DNA of 64,000 nucleotides from Asterias rubens (Eukaryota; Echinodermata; Asteroidea; Forcipulatida; Asteriidae), in assembly GCF_902459465.1 (NCBI RefSeq), contig NC_047078.1, forward strand, positions 9,696,333 through 9,760,332, in the 5' to 3' direction. The translations under genes were made by a program, and so were the position numbers. The notes under the pieces were generated by a model, which did no database searches, was not told the DNA's origin, and saw only the letters and a program-made list of their open reading frames with translations. Each line of letters opens with the position of its first letter. Within the stretch, counting starts at the first letter, position 1. Shown piece after piece: positions 34,234-45,310 of the stretch.

Positions 34234-36236
34234 TTCAGAAATTGCAATGCTTGACCCCCAACTTTATCTGCAAATAAACGGAGTGACAAAATTTCTGAAA
34301 ACACCCCTGCACTCCTTTTTCGACGAGCCCAAGTACGTCACAGAACCGCGCAAAAAAAGTAATCACGCAAGTTCAAAATTCCAATGCGCAATGTTGGAAA
34401 TGTGCACATTCTCGCAGGTAAAATGTTTTAATTTTCGTAGGCACGTCTTCAATTTGCGCAAGTGTTGCAAGCACACTTCTAGAATATATAAACACAACAA
34501 CTGAATTTGTCGAGAAGGTCCTGGTGCGTGTGGTGTGTGTGTGTGTGTGTGTGTGGACGGACGAAATCGAAAGAGGAAAGCCTAATTTATTTGCAGAATG
34601 TACGCCATCCTCCACAAAACATAAACAAACAAAAACAAAGTACTCCATCTTAATCGAGCTGTTTATTTACACGTTTGTTTGGAAGACACTCATTGAGGCA
34701 AGGTGTACAAGGTTCTGAATTTAGTGCCAGCCTATTCATTTGATTTCATTTGCATTTTGTTTTCTTTAAGGCACTCAATGGCTAGGGCACTTTTGGTAAT
34801 TTACTTGAAATAATAGTACGCATAAAAACTTAGGTGCTAACGAGCAATTTAAAGCTGTTGATAGTATGAAGTACATTGTACATGTAACATAGTTTTTAAG
34901 AAAGAGGTAATTTCACACTCAAACATTAAAAGACTTCAGGCCTGAAGCCTTTAATAAGGCATTTGAAAGCGACATTTCAACGGTTAGGCCTACAGTATGT
35001 ACCAAATTTGATCAGCTTTTGAATTGAAATTTTCACAGCTTATTTATAAATATTTAAATACAGAAATAGGCATTTAAACACAATAAAACGGCTCCGAACA
35101 CTATTTGAAGGTTAGCTTTCCCTTCAGTCATTACATGTACTAGTGGGCGGTCTACAAATAATATTCTGACTTATTTCAGCAAAAACTCTCCAAGCAGGTC
35201 ACATTTCCGCTGTGAGTAAAAACATGAATTGCACAGCGTACAAAAAGTAAAGGGGGAATAATCCCAAGTCCGTACCCTTGATCTGGCATAGTGACTTTGC
35301 AAGGGGAAGGTATTTCCGGATAGGTCAGGTGAGACTGCAAAGGGATCCCAAAAATATAAGTAGGGCTACATGTAGATGAAGGTTTACGTGGGATGGTACA
35401 TTGCATCTGTTCAAGGAAGTAATTAATATAAAATCTCAGTATTTGTACCGCCATTTTGAATTACTTAATTCTGATGGAACAAGAAGTTGCTACATGTACA
35501 CGGTCAGATGTTTCAGATCGGTAGTAGGCCTGTCTAAAGTTCAAGATTAGATGACGGAATGGTGTACATTAAGCCTTACTAGAAAAGACTTGTTGGTCTT
35601 TATTAAGGGTGCACAACATTAGTAAGATTCATGTAGAAATATCAATCTTGCACAGATTTTCACATAACTGAATGTAGGGTCCGTTTAGAAAATCTTGTAA
35701 AAAACATAGGGATTTATTTTTTTCTTCTCAATATTTTTTCGACAAAACCAACCGACCAACCAACCCAAGTTTGATTTTAAAAATAGAGAGCAACTATTTC
35801 ATAAACCCACTCTCAAGAACAAGGTTATGTCTCAGGCTTCCAGAATGAAACTTTGTAATTGAAACAGAAAAAGACTTTAATTTTTGTCATCTAAGCATCA
35901 GGCACCTAAATCGTCTCTTGAAACAATTAGGTTGAAGGACTGGAATTACACGGCGGCCACAGATTCCCCGAGGGCCTTTGTTGCCCTCGTCTTTGCCTTG
36001 ATGTCCCATCAAATCTTTTCCATAGACTTTGAGATTTTCCAATTGAAGTACAGTGCCCTCTGCAAAATGTCGTTTTAAAGAGAAATTTCCATTCCTGCAA
36101 TGGACAACCCATGGACGCATCATCATTGAGAGAACAGGAACAACATCATTGGATTACGTAATGGTCAATTTCCAACCTTGACCTACATGTACATTTACAT
36201 GTATGTAGGCATACATTGTAATGTAAGTCTCACATA
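34234..36236. other. Single-copy flank, no supported gene
   Basis: It contains a short GT run at 34,524-34,553, a TATATAA stretch at 34,484, and the small palindrome gacttcaggcctgaagcc near 34,935. Minus-strand open frames at 35,176-35,454 and 35,887-36,126 have reasonable composition. The second is preceded by an acceptor-like tgtccattgcag, but neither could be linked to other exons or to a family. Confidence 0.45.
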
Positions 36237-36365
36237 GGCCGTGTCCGAAACGGCGACTTCGGCTACAGCTACGGCTAGATCGCGCGCGTCTGCCTATTCT
36301 TTAACACTGGTAGACGCGCTGATCTAGACGTAGCTGTAGCCGAAGTCGCCGTTTCGGACACGGCC
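36237..36365. mobile_element. 129 bp hairpin MITE
   Basis: The arms ggccgtgtccgaaacggcga and tcgccgtttcggacacggcc are exact inverted repeats continuing inward through cttcggctacagct. The flanks caTA and cTAtt would allow a TA target duplication. Confidence 0.85.
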
Positions 36366-36499
36366 CTATTTTACGTTTTTGAATTGTACTATCATAGTAT
36401 CAAAGAAAAGAAACGTCCTGCTTTTAACTACTACACAGGTATTCATGTAATAACACATTGGCTTGGACTACTACTTTAACTTATAGGATCGTAATTTAC

Positions 36500-36660
36500 T
36501 GTACTAGTGCGGAGTCACTTCTTGAATTGGTCTCGACGTTTCGACTAGCTTGCTCTAGTCATTGTCAGGAGACTGAAGAGATAAGAGAGAACTGGGCTTA
36601 TTTATAGGGGTTCAGAGGATCCAGTGTGGGTCAATCAGCACTCTGATGGTTCTTTGGCTG
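36500..36660 (-). mobile_element. Penelope-like retroelement terminal fragment
   Basis: The phrases tctcgacgtttcgactagct, tgctctagtcattgtcagga and actgggcttatttatagg match, from memory, the conserved terminal repeat of Penelope-like elements, which carries hammerhead ribozymes. No reverse transcriptase was found nearby. Confidence 0.6.
36530..36573 (-). ncRNA. Degenerate hammerhead ribozyme motif
   Basis: Read on the minus strand: stem I GTCTC/GAGAC, core CTGACAA (consensus CTGANGA), stem II GACTAG/CTAGTC around AGCAAG, then GAAA, a short ACGT stem III and the cleavage triplet GTC. All parts are in order. The core G that should precede the last A (G12) is A, which should abolish self-cleavage. 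The very short stem III suits the dimeric hammerheads described in Penelope-like elements. Confidence 0.6.
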
Positions 36661-37237
36661 ACGAGCTCAGGGTTTTAAAACAACCATAACAACAACAACA
36701 CCAGAAACAAAATAAATTTACCCAATTCACCTGACGTCATATAGAATAATCTTGCCGCCATGGGCAATGTGACGGTGCCTTATTCAGTGAAGTGCGCATT
36801 TTTAGACGACGCGGCGTTTACAGGTAAACATAACTGCCAACCAAAATGGTGAGCATACGACAGTCGCCGCGTGCGACGTGCGTGCAAGGGGTCAATACTG
36901 TGGAGCAAAAAAACTCTGTGACGAGACCAAACAAAGGCTGATGCACACTGCAGGTAGCAACAACCAAGGATAGAGGAAACCATCAGCAAGTAGTTTGCAA
37001 GTTGAAACATCAAAGATTCATTTGGTGTGACAAAACAGTCCTTAATTTATTTAGTTGTATGGTCACTTGCAACAGTGTTGCCACTACGTACACGTAGTGG
37101 GCAAACATTATAACAATATTTGTCACTACAACAGCGCTAGTTTCAAGTTGTCACACTTTGCAATCAACATAAATTAGAAAATGATCTGATCTTAATAATT
37201 GTACCACAATCGAAAATAAAAAACAAACTGAACTTAC
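36661..37237. other. Single-copy spacer or possible intron
   Basis: No gene recognised. It would be intronic if the minus-strand signal-peptide exon at 37,238-37,304 is real. Confidence 0.4.
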
Positions 37238-37304
37238 CCGTTTTCACAACAAACAGCAGAACCCAGAGTCGCACGAACACTGGTAGTCCAAACATCGACG
37301 CCAT
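37238..37304 (-). CDS. Possible first coding exon with signal peptide
   Basis: The minus strand reads ATGGCGTCGATG and encodes 22 residues beginning MASMFGLPVF. They continue into a hydrophobic LWVLLFVV stretch, then KTG, where the exon meets a textbook donor (ACGG|GTAAGTT). The exon ends in phase 1, typical of signal-peptide exons of secreted or membrane proteins. No downstream exon in the right phase was identified, so the product is unknown. The evidence is a Kozak-like start, the hydrophobic core and the splice donor. Confidence 0.42.
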
Positions 37305-37391
37305 TTTGAACATTGCTCCCCCGTCTTGTTTTTTCGAGGAAAGGATTTTATTGTGAACTTCCCATACTGGATGTAACCACAGAGAGCAAAA

Positions 37392-37567
37392 ATGGCGGTA
37401 CCCAAAGTATTCGGAGGTTACCCCGTACCATCCTAACGATGTCTTCCTGCAGGGGTCTCGCAGGGTTGAACCGAGGCATGAGTCAGTTGGAAAAACGACG
37501 GCTGTTGTCTGGCTCGGAGACGACGATTGCTGAAACTGCAAATTATATTATTAGGTTAGGAGTTTAA
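37392..37567 (+). CDS. Possible divergent first exon, unknown protein
   Basis: On the plus strand, aaaATGGCGG at 37,392 opens a 14-codon frame (MAVPKVFGGYPVPS, stop at 37,436). A second ATG at 37,439 opens 42 codons, including GMSQLEKRRLLSGSETT, to a stop at 37,567. A splice donor could lie near 37,555 (ATTAG|GTTAGG), which would extend it. The stretch has higher GC than its surroundings and sits 87 bp from the opposing ATGGCG. No family recognised; weak. Confidence 0.25.
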
Positions 37568-37752
37568 TTGTTTTCATTTCATGCTACCTAAGCTTGTTGA
37601 TTAATCACTCCTATTTTTACCTCACTTTTGTTGGTGTCCATCCATCACACCCACCTTTGCATTTTTTGACCTAGGAGATTAGGGGGTCCACTCTTCCTGC
37701 AACTAAGGTGTTATTTTTAGTTGTTTCCTGTTTATCTTCTTTTGGTTCAATG

Positions 37753-38144
37753 TTAAAGGAACATTACAGAATTGGTTTTTGCTAACAAAACAGTTGCTGT
37801 CAGTGTAAACACTTCATGTAATCCACCATGTTAACTGACAAATCTGTAGAAGTTTGAGATCGACCGACCATCTGGGTAACAAGAAAATAGCAAAAAACCC
37901 ATTACCATTTCGCATGACATCGATTTATAACAAAAATGATTTTAAAATGCTCACAGAGCAATAACCTTTGAATGGAAAATTAGTGTTATTTATTTCTCAT
38001 TTAATGAAACATTTCGAACAGAAATACTCTAAGGGATGTTTTCTACAATCATCATCAGACATTAGACCGTGTAAGCTTTATGATATAAATCTGTGATCTT
38101 AGACATTTTCTTTCTTTCTTACCAATTCTGTAATATTCCTTTAA
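37753..38144. mobile_element. MITE with TTAA-flanked AGGAACATTACAGAATTGG ends
   Basis: The left ttaaaggaacattacagaat and right attctgtaatattcctttaa are near-perfect inverted repeats, with TTAA at both outer edges. A 3' partial copy is at 46,262-46,411. There is no coding frame. The TTAA edges suggest, but do not prove, piggyBac-type mobilisation. Confidence 0.78.
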
Positions 38145-39234
38145 TGGGGAAATACTGACGTAACTTTTTTTTGGGTGCAACTTCTCGGCTATCCCATTTG
38201 TGTAAAAGGACAACTCAAAGCACATCCTATAATTAACAATGTTGATGACTGTACACTAGTTCTGTTCCATGATTCACTGTCATTTTGGCTGAAAAAAAAA
38301 TTAAGGGTTTAACCGCAAGGAAGATCTGACTCGCTGTTTGAGAACCTGGACTCGAAACTGTGACGTCCAAAGATCAAAGTCATGAACCACGACACGACAC
38401 CTCATCTCCCGTCAACAATTGACCTAACCCAGACGTTGGGCTCGACTAATATAGCACAACATCTTGGGCTGCCCTGAGGCACTCATATACATCCATCCTG
38501 TCTTTTGTATTGTACTTTTATTCGGCAGGGGGAGGGGTGAGTAGAATATGTGAGGGTCAGGTCTGATACTTCACTAATGCAATGAAGAAAGCCTTGGTGC
38601 CCTTGAAAATGCTGTCAGTAGTAATTTGCAACTTCCTTTTATAGGGTGCCCTTTACTAGAAATGCCTCGATGCCCTTGCCCTTTAAAAATCGAAGCAAAG
38701 GCCTACAGGCCTGGAGGGTCTGTTCAGAACTCATTCACCATACATGCTGAAAGGGTCCTCCTAGGCAAGGGAATTTAATTCCTGACTCCATCAGGCTAAT
38801 TTTTTGGCAGAAATTCAAGTGCGCAATGAGTAGATCATCTCGTAGGATCCCAGGCCTAGGCAAGACTCACTTAGACACCTGTTGCACCAGTGCAATCAAT
38901 GCCGCCAATTCGCACAGTAAATTGGTACCATAAACTGATGCATTTTTTTAAGCCACTGTGTTGTCTCGTCCTGGTAGGAAGTCAGTGTCACTGCACCAAC
39001 GTCCTGAGTATAAAGCTTCTTTAAAGCTTACAAAAACTTTTTTTTAATTTTGATTTAAGGTTGAAATCCCAATATACAAAAAATGTATAACATAACAGTG
39101 GTGCAGTGGATACCCTGGACTCTGCGCGTTGTGTACAACAGAGGAGTCCAAGTTCCAACCTGGGCTACAAATCATGGTTGTCTTGTCAAATTTCTAACTC
39201 TCAGCCAGTTACTGCATAGCCGCATCTCCCTCCA
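38145..39234. other. Single-copy spacer
   Basis: No gene, RNA or element with clear ends was seen. Confidence 0.45.
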
Positions 39235-40207
39235 TTTACACTAGCGTTTACACTTGATCCAGAAAGGTGAATTGAGAGTCGGCATTTTTTTACACTTGCA
39301 GATCAAGATTCAGTGTCACGCTTACACCAGTCCTTAATCCGGCTCCGATCACACTTTCGAATGAGATGTTTATTGGCAGTGACGTCACAGCTCCTTGGAA
39401 AGAAGAGCTCAAGGGTCACGATTTCAGCCTGTCATATTTTTCCCAAGGTACATGTTCATGTATCATCAACAAAGATTAACGACGGAGCAATCTGTAATTA
39501 TTGGCGAAAAAGAAAAGTAATGTGAAGATTCTTGTACTCGGCCCGGAGCGTCGAGTAAATCAGTCTGGTACCAATTCATTTGTAGCAATTGATCGTACAT
39601 GTTATTTATAATGTTGTTGAGGGAACCAGGCAAAACCTAGTTTTCACACCAAAATCTTTGTACAGGGGCTCGAACATGTGTACAACTACTCAAACGAGCT
39701 AGTTGTCAAGATTGTTGAGATATTATGAAAAGTTCAGTCTCGAAAGTCATTTGATTTACTCCCAAAACGTGTAAATGTTTCAGACAACAATGACAATGGA
39801 GGTAGAATAGATCAGCAACTTTTACCTGTACATGTAGCAATATGTATTTTAGAGACGCTGAATCAAACAAAACGTTTCACACATGCACAGTCTGCAGTCC
39901 ATGTGCTTTGTGCATGACATCAGAACAACAGAGACGCTCACAAAATAATATTTGGCGAACAGAAAAGCGCGCCATTCAGAGCGAAACCGGAAATGGCCAC
40001 CTCGAATTGCCGTGTCTAATCCACCTAGTTGCATTTACACTTGTATTTGAAACCACATTGCTGGACATTAATCCACCAGTTGCCGGATTCAAACCTCCTC
40101 GAAAGGTGGATTGAAATTGCCAGATATGGATCTGACCCGGCATTTTTCGTAAATCCTTATTGCCGGATTCAATCTGGGTCTGATCCGGCTCAAAATCTAG
40201 TGTAAAC
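39235..40207. mobile_element. Candidate inverted-repeat element, ~970 bp
   Basis: Left edge tttacactagcgtttacact, right edge ctagtgtaaa, which is inverted to it. Interior phrases with ggattcaa/ccggattcaa and tttacacttg recur near both ends. The ends are short, so the boundaries are uncertain. Confidence 0.35.
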
Positions 40208-41246
40208 AAGGTCAATACATGGATGTCAATAATCAGCATGCATTGTAGACCCAGAACATGGCAACTGGGCTGTGGCAATTGGGCAGTGGTGCTGCACTCT
40301 CTCAGTTCATTTTTTTATGAAATGTTGACACTAGCGGGCGTACAAAACTACTATGTCGATGATGTCAACGTTTCCAAAAAAAGAAGTACATGCCAGTCCA
40401 GTTACCGGGTCACTGAGATCATGGTGATGGTGGATACAATTTATTTATAATTCAATTCAAAGAGAAAGCAATGCCAATGGGTTGTTGTTAATTATGACAC
40501 CGTCATACATCTTCAAGAAGAGCCTGTGACGGAGCTTTGTCTGTAGGGAAAAATGTCTGTATCCTGACACCACTTTCTGTTTTAATTGATGAAATGGAAA
40601 AAAAATTACACAATTCTAATTTTTTTTTTTTGAAGTTACGTGATAAAGTACCTTACAAAGTCAAAGAACACATGGAATGGTTACGGTATGGACATAGTTA
40701 GATTTAGGGCTTAGGCCAAGGCCTACTATGTTTTATTTATTCGACCAAGTCCAAGATTAAGAAAGATACAAACAATATTTATAACCAGATAACGTTCACA
40801 AAAATGCAGTAATATTGTGTTTTAAAAGCATAGATGATAAGCAGATTTAAGTAAACAGAATCAGGGAAACAAGCAAATACAATTGTCAAAATTGTTAAAA
40901 TAAAACAAATAATGTTGACAATTTTCTTTATTAATACCGTAGGCCTATTCAATTCCTGTACACAATTACAAAACCAAGTTAGAAGAAAAGGGTGTGGAAA
41001 AGGAGAGGGGGTGGTTCTTTGTTTTGGTTGGGCAACCAAACAAGACAACGGGGAAAAAACAAAACAGGGTACAACTATGGAATCCAGGGCCACTCCACTA
41101 TACGTCAACGCATCTAAGGCTGCGTGGATGCCCAGTCAGCCACAACGGACTGCCCTACCCACTTCACATCCACGCATCCAGTCATCCAGACTCCCATTTC
41201 TCACTACTCCCCACCGATACCTCTATATATATTATATTCCCCATTT
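40208..41246. other. Single-copy spacer
   Basis: The overlapping open frames at 40,912-41,355 and 40,994-41,314 are low-complexity and run into the 82 bp repeat. No gene supported. Confidence 0.45.
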
Positions 41247-41548
41247 ATGCAAATGTTCCCTATTCAAGGATGATTTTTTTAAAGGAAAAGAAAGCCCGAA
41301 TTCCAATTACTTAATATATACTGCCGCTATGCAAATGTTCCCCATTCAAGGATGATTTTTTTAAAGGAAAAGAAAGCCCGAATTCCAATTACTTAATATA
41401 TACTGCCGCTATGCAAATGTTCCCCATTCAAGGATTATTTTTTGAAGGGAAAGAAAGCCTGAATTCCAATTACTTAATATATATTGCCGCTATGCAAATG
41501 TTCCCCATTCAAGGATTATTTTAAAAATGAAATAAAGCCCGAATTCCC
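41247..41548. repeat. 82 bp tandem repeat, about 3.7 copies
   Basis: Copies start at 41,247, 41,329, 41,411 and 41,492 with atgcaaatgttcc, followed by aaagcccgaattcca and ttaatatatactgccgct. Differences are mostly single bases. Confidence 0.92.
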
Positions 41549-41741
41549 TTCTTCGGCTGCCCTCTTCGCATCAGCGCATCCGTGCATCCAGGCTCCCATA
41601 TATCCATCTCTTCTCACTGCTCATCCCGACCGTTACCTCTATATAAAAGCGCCCTCTATAGTACTACACTTCATGTCATGATGCCTAACCTAGCAATATA
41701 CGTAGCTCAGCTTTAGTAGGGGGCCTACTACTAGTAGTATA

Positions 41742-41908
41742 CAAATATTGACTGCTTCGAGTGCTATGGTTAAAACTATGACTCCCGAGGTGATCCCCGG
41801 GAGCGTTCTATTTTCCCAAGGCGAAGCCGAGGGAAATTAGAACGCTACGGGGATCACCGAGGGAGTCATAGTTTTAACCATTGCACGAGTAAAAGCAGTC
41901 AATATTTG
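41742..41908. mobile_element. 167 bp hairpin element
   Basis: caaatattgactgctt at the left is exactly inverted at the right end. The arms continue through ggttaaaactatgactcccg with only small gaps. Probably a foldback element. Confidence 0.75.
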
Positions 41909-42118
41909 TTTTATAACACCCCAAACATTTCTAAATACTGTACTATTATTATTAAGTTACAGACCTGAATGCTACAATCCACGGACGACGAGAATACAGA
42001 TTGCAAACACTTTTACTGTGCTGCATGTAGTGTCGTGCAATCCGAAATGGTTACAGACGATTAATTTATCATCCTCGTACACACAACGGACTTCTGGGTA
42101 CTGCACGCCGTGTGCTAG

Positions 42119-42390
42119 CCCAGGTCGAAATTCTAGTTGACCCTAGTTAAACTGGGTTTAACTGGAACTAGTTGAAAACCAGTTGATAAACTAGTTAAAC
42201 ACAGTTAAAACCAGTTGGTTTAATATGGAAAATGGACAGACACCAACTGGTTTAAAATTTAAACCTAGTTGAACACAGTTAAACCTAGTCCAAACCAGTT
42301 GGTTAATATGGAAAATGGACGACTTTGGTCACTATCCAGTTGAACCAGTTGACCCCAGTTAACTAGGTTCAACTGGAATTTTGACCTGGG
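42119..42390. mobile_element. 272 bp element packed with AACTAGTT/AACTGGTT motifs
   Basis: Ends cccaggtcgaaattctagtt and aactggaattttgacctggg form an inverted repeat. The interior is a dense mixture of aactagtt, aactggtt, ccagttga and their complements, and a 20-base stretch (ggttaatatggaaaatggac-like) occurs twice. No coding content. Confidence 0.72.
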
Positions 42391-44149
42391 AGTCTTCGGA
42401 CTAGCGCATGGCAAACCGACGCACTATCACACGGCCGTCGTCTAGCGAAACTAAGACATGTCATGTGACGCGCTCTAAACCAATGAGCAGGCAGAATACT
42501 TGCAAGGGGTGTTATAATACTAGGTAGTAGGGCCTAGTAGTAGTAGTCAGGTAAGCCTCTATTATATTATTCCCCATTGGAAATACCGCCCACTAATAAT
42601 GGAAGTACTTGTATTGCTCGTTACTTTGCCATATTTCCCACTCGTCACATCGCATCAAACTGCATTAAAAAACCTGTCGCCGAAAGTGGCCCTGCATTCT
42701 ATAAATAGTTACTCCCAAAACAGGTACAACTGATTATAATAGAATAGGGACTACTGACAGTGAAAACAACAATAGGGACAACAACAACAATAGGGACAAC
42801 AACAATAACAACAAACCAAAGAAACAACAAAGCAAACATTGTCATTCTTCTTTTTTGAGCCTGTGCTGAGCATGGATTGTCGAGACGAATGATTGTCATT
42901 GTGTTGCGTTTCATGGTCACACCGCTGTTGACACGGCTCAAATTAAATTTCGTGGCTTAGGCCTATATCACAAACAACAGAACAGAATCATTGTAACAAT
43001 TATATGTATCCTCCATGCTCACCTGTGTTTAGACTGTGCTGCAATTTACATAATCCTTGGTTGAAATTTTCCTTTTTCTTCGTTGAATGAGTACTAATAG
43101 GTGAAGTTGTTCCTTCGACGAAAACTTTGCAAATTATTTTATTTTCTCACGCACGACATTCTTTCACGATTTTCTACAATTATAGACTGGTCTCTGGTTA
43201 CCTTGTCCTTATCCGTATGAAGGATACCAGGCACCAGTCCTACAAATCCGATAGTTTCATTGGATAATGTTATGACGTCAGCTTTTTGTGTCTTTTGATT
43301 GGTCAATAGTACACCTTGAGTCGCTGACGGGGATTAATCCACAAGAGGGCGCTGTTCAGCCCGATCGTTTGCCCAATCATTACTCGGACATAATACCAAG
43401 GGATTTCTTCTTTATCAGAACTTGTCTCTTTTTGAAGCATTACAAATTGTTCTGCTCTGTGATACACCAAAAAACACCTTAACTTGGGCCCAATATCACA
43501 CTGCTGCTAAGCAGAAACAGGTGGTTAAACTTTTGTAAAAATCTGAATCACAAAACGTGCACGTTACAAGATAATTTTCCAATTATGAGGCGTAGTCAAA
43601 TTATTGTGCTTTAAAAGGCAGATCTACGGAAATGAGCGCAGGCTTAGAAAATAATGGTCTACATGATAGCCAAACCATGTTAAATTCCAAAATCATGTGT
43701 AGTGACAAAATTAGCCTTAAAAAGTTACTTTGATAGCATGTAGGCACATATAGTTTATCCTCCGTAGGCCCTACACGATTTTAGTATTGCGCTTTTTACT
43801 TCAATAAACTACCTACATTACAAAAGAGTCTTGCTCAAAGCACTTTAAATTTGATAATGAACCCACCTCTTCATATCTCCAGAACGTTCAACTTTTTACG
43901 GTACCTTGTTTTACTGTTTTACTTGTGGCGATGTGAGGGAAAGTGTGTCTATTAAAGGCACGGGACAGATTTGGTAAAACTAATGTTAAAAATTTTGGCT
44001 CAAAAGTAAAGTTGCAGGCAAAAGAAAATACAACTTTGTTGCAGTGTGCTTTTAGTTGCCTGATGATAAAGGCTTCAAGCCTGAAGTCATCCTCAGATTC
44101 AAGAACTGTAGTGAGAAATTAACTGTTTTTCAAAAAAATTTGTTAGTAA
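42391..44149. other. Single-copy spacer
   Basis: It contains an AAC-rich simple repeat near 42,760-42,830, a short imperfect hairpin near 43,190-43,240, and what may be a single end of another short element (ttaaaggcacgggacagatt, 43,953). No gene supported. Confidence 0.4.
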
Positions 44150-44419
44150 TTACCTAAATTTGTTAGGACATTTTGGAAGTCAGATCCATGTTTAACTGTT
44201 GGGGTGTTGCATTATGTGTTGTCTACTTCAAAGCTTAATGAAGTGCCAATCGAACCTGATGAAGTATGCGTGTTGTGCACAAACATTAATTCTTCGGTAA
44301 CTTGTAAAACTCTTAGCAAAGTTTCTCCAGTGCTGTTAGTACAATGTTTTGCTAGTGATAAGCAGTGCCATGAAATTGGTAGTGCTAGGACTGAAGTCTG
44401 GGCCCATAGAGCTGCTTAA
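44150..44419 (+). CDS. Weak candidate 3' exon, cysteine-containing
   Basis: From the acceptor-like tttgttag at 44,158-44,165 the frame is open to TAA at 44,417. It encodes a peptide with FWKSDPCLTVGVLHY, IEPDEVCVLCTNINS and QCFASDKQCHEIGSA. Composition is more protein-like than that of the neighbours, but no partner exon or family was found. It may be chance. Confidence 0.2.
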   Translation, partial: LPKFVRTFWKSDPCLTVGVLHYVLSTSKLNEVPIEPDEVCVLCTNINSSVTCKTLSKVSPVLLVQCFASDKQCHEIGSARTEVWAHRAA

Positions 44420-44576
44420 GCACAAAATTTTGAGTAAGCAACACAATACTTGCTTATAGTCAGATTAGATTAATCAGATTACCGGCCAAGACTCTAACCA
44501 GTCACAAGTAATGTACATAGCATGAAATTTTGGCCAGTAATTATGTGTAAAATAAGCGAGCTATTTTCGATCGTGC

Positions 44577-44969
44577 TTAAAGCCACTGGACACTATAAAA
44601 TTGTCAAAGACTAGTCTTCACAGTTGGTGTATCTCAACATATGTATAAAATAACAAACCTGTGAAAATTTGAGGTAAATCTGTCGTCCAAATTGCGAGAT
44701 ATTAATGAAAGAAAAACACACCCTTGTCACACAAAGTTGTGTGCTTTCAGAAGGTTGATTTCGAAACCTCAAATTCTAAGTCTGAGGTCTCAAAATCAAA
44801 TTCGTGGAAAATTACTTCTTTCTCGAAAACTACGTCACTTCAGAGGGAGCTGTTTCTCACAATGTTTTATACTACCAACCTCTCCCCATTACTCGTAATC
44901 AAGTAAGGTTTTACATGTATGGTAATAATTATTTTGAGTAATTACCAACAGTGTCCACTGCCTTTAAGC
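44577..44969. mobile_element. MITE, TGGACACTATTGG family, full-length dispersed copy
   Basis: cttaaagccactggacacta at the left and cagtgtccactgcctttaag at the right. The interior matches 1,443-1,820 with many differences, so it is an older copy. Confidence 0.82.
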
Positions 44970-45049
44970 ATTGTTTTTGCTTATAAGCAGCTCTATGAAA
45001 TAGCTCCCATGCAATATGTAAATTGCACGTAGCGCGTGCGCACTAACGT

Positions 45050-45310
45050 TTTCGTTGGTAAATGAGGGAGTATCGCGCCGTTTTGCACACGGGTAATGGG
45101 TGCGTGACGCAGACGCGATTGCGCGTCTGCTTAGTGCACAACTCTATGGCGTTTGCCAACCAACAGGGTCTGCACGCATGCGTGAATGTAATTAGCATAT
45201 TATTTCATGGCCTCAGACAAAAGGGAGCTCAGATTTGATGAGGAGGAACCAGACTTGGAATAGGATTTGAAGAAGTATGACCGTATGCGAAAAGGATTAC
45301 CGTGAACAAA
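45050..45310 (+). other. CpG-rich hairpin followed by a broken charged reading frame
   Basis: A hairpin, gcagacgcgattgcgcgtctgc, lies at 45,110-45,131 in locally CpG-rich DNA. An ATG at 45,207 opens MASDKRELRFDEEEPDLE, then a TAG, then the same frame continues DLKKYDRMRKGLP to a TGA. The highly charged composition suggests a decayed coding exon, possibly from a transposon; the family is not recognised. Confidence 0.3.

Noticed and set aside
35887-36126. Minus-strand 79-codon frame with an acceptor-like tgtccattgcag
   Set aside because: Its phase does not fit the signal-peptide exon at 37,238, and no donor or family could be identified.
40912-41355. 147-codon and overlapping 106-codon plus-strand frames
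   Set aside because: They run into the 82 bp tandem repeat and end inside it, with no domain or splice evidence.
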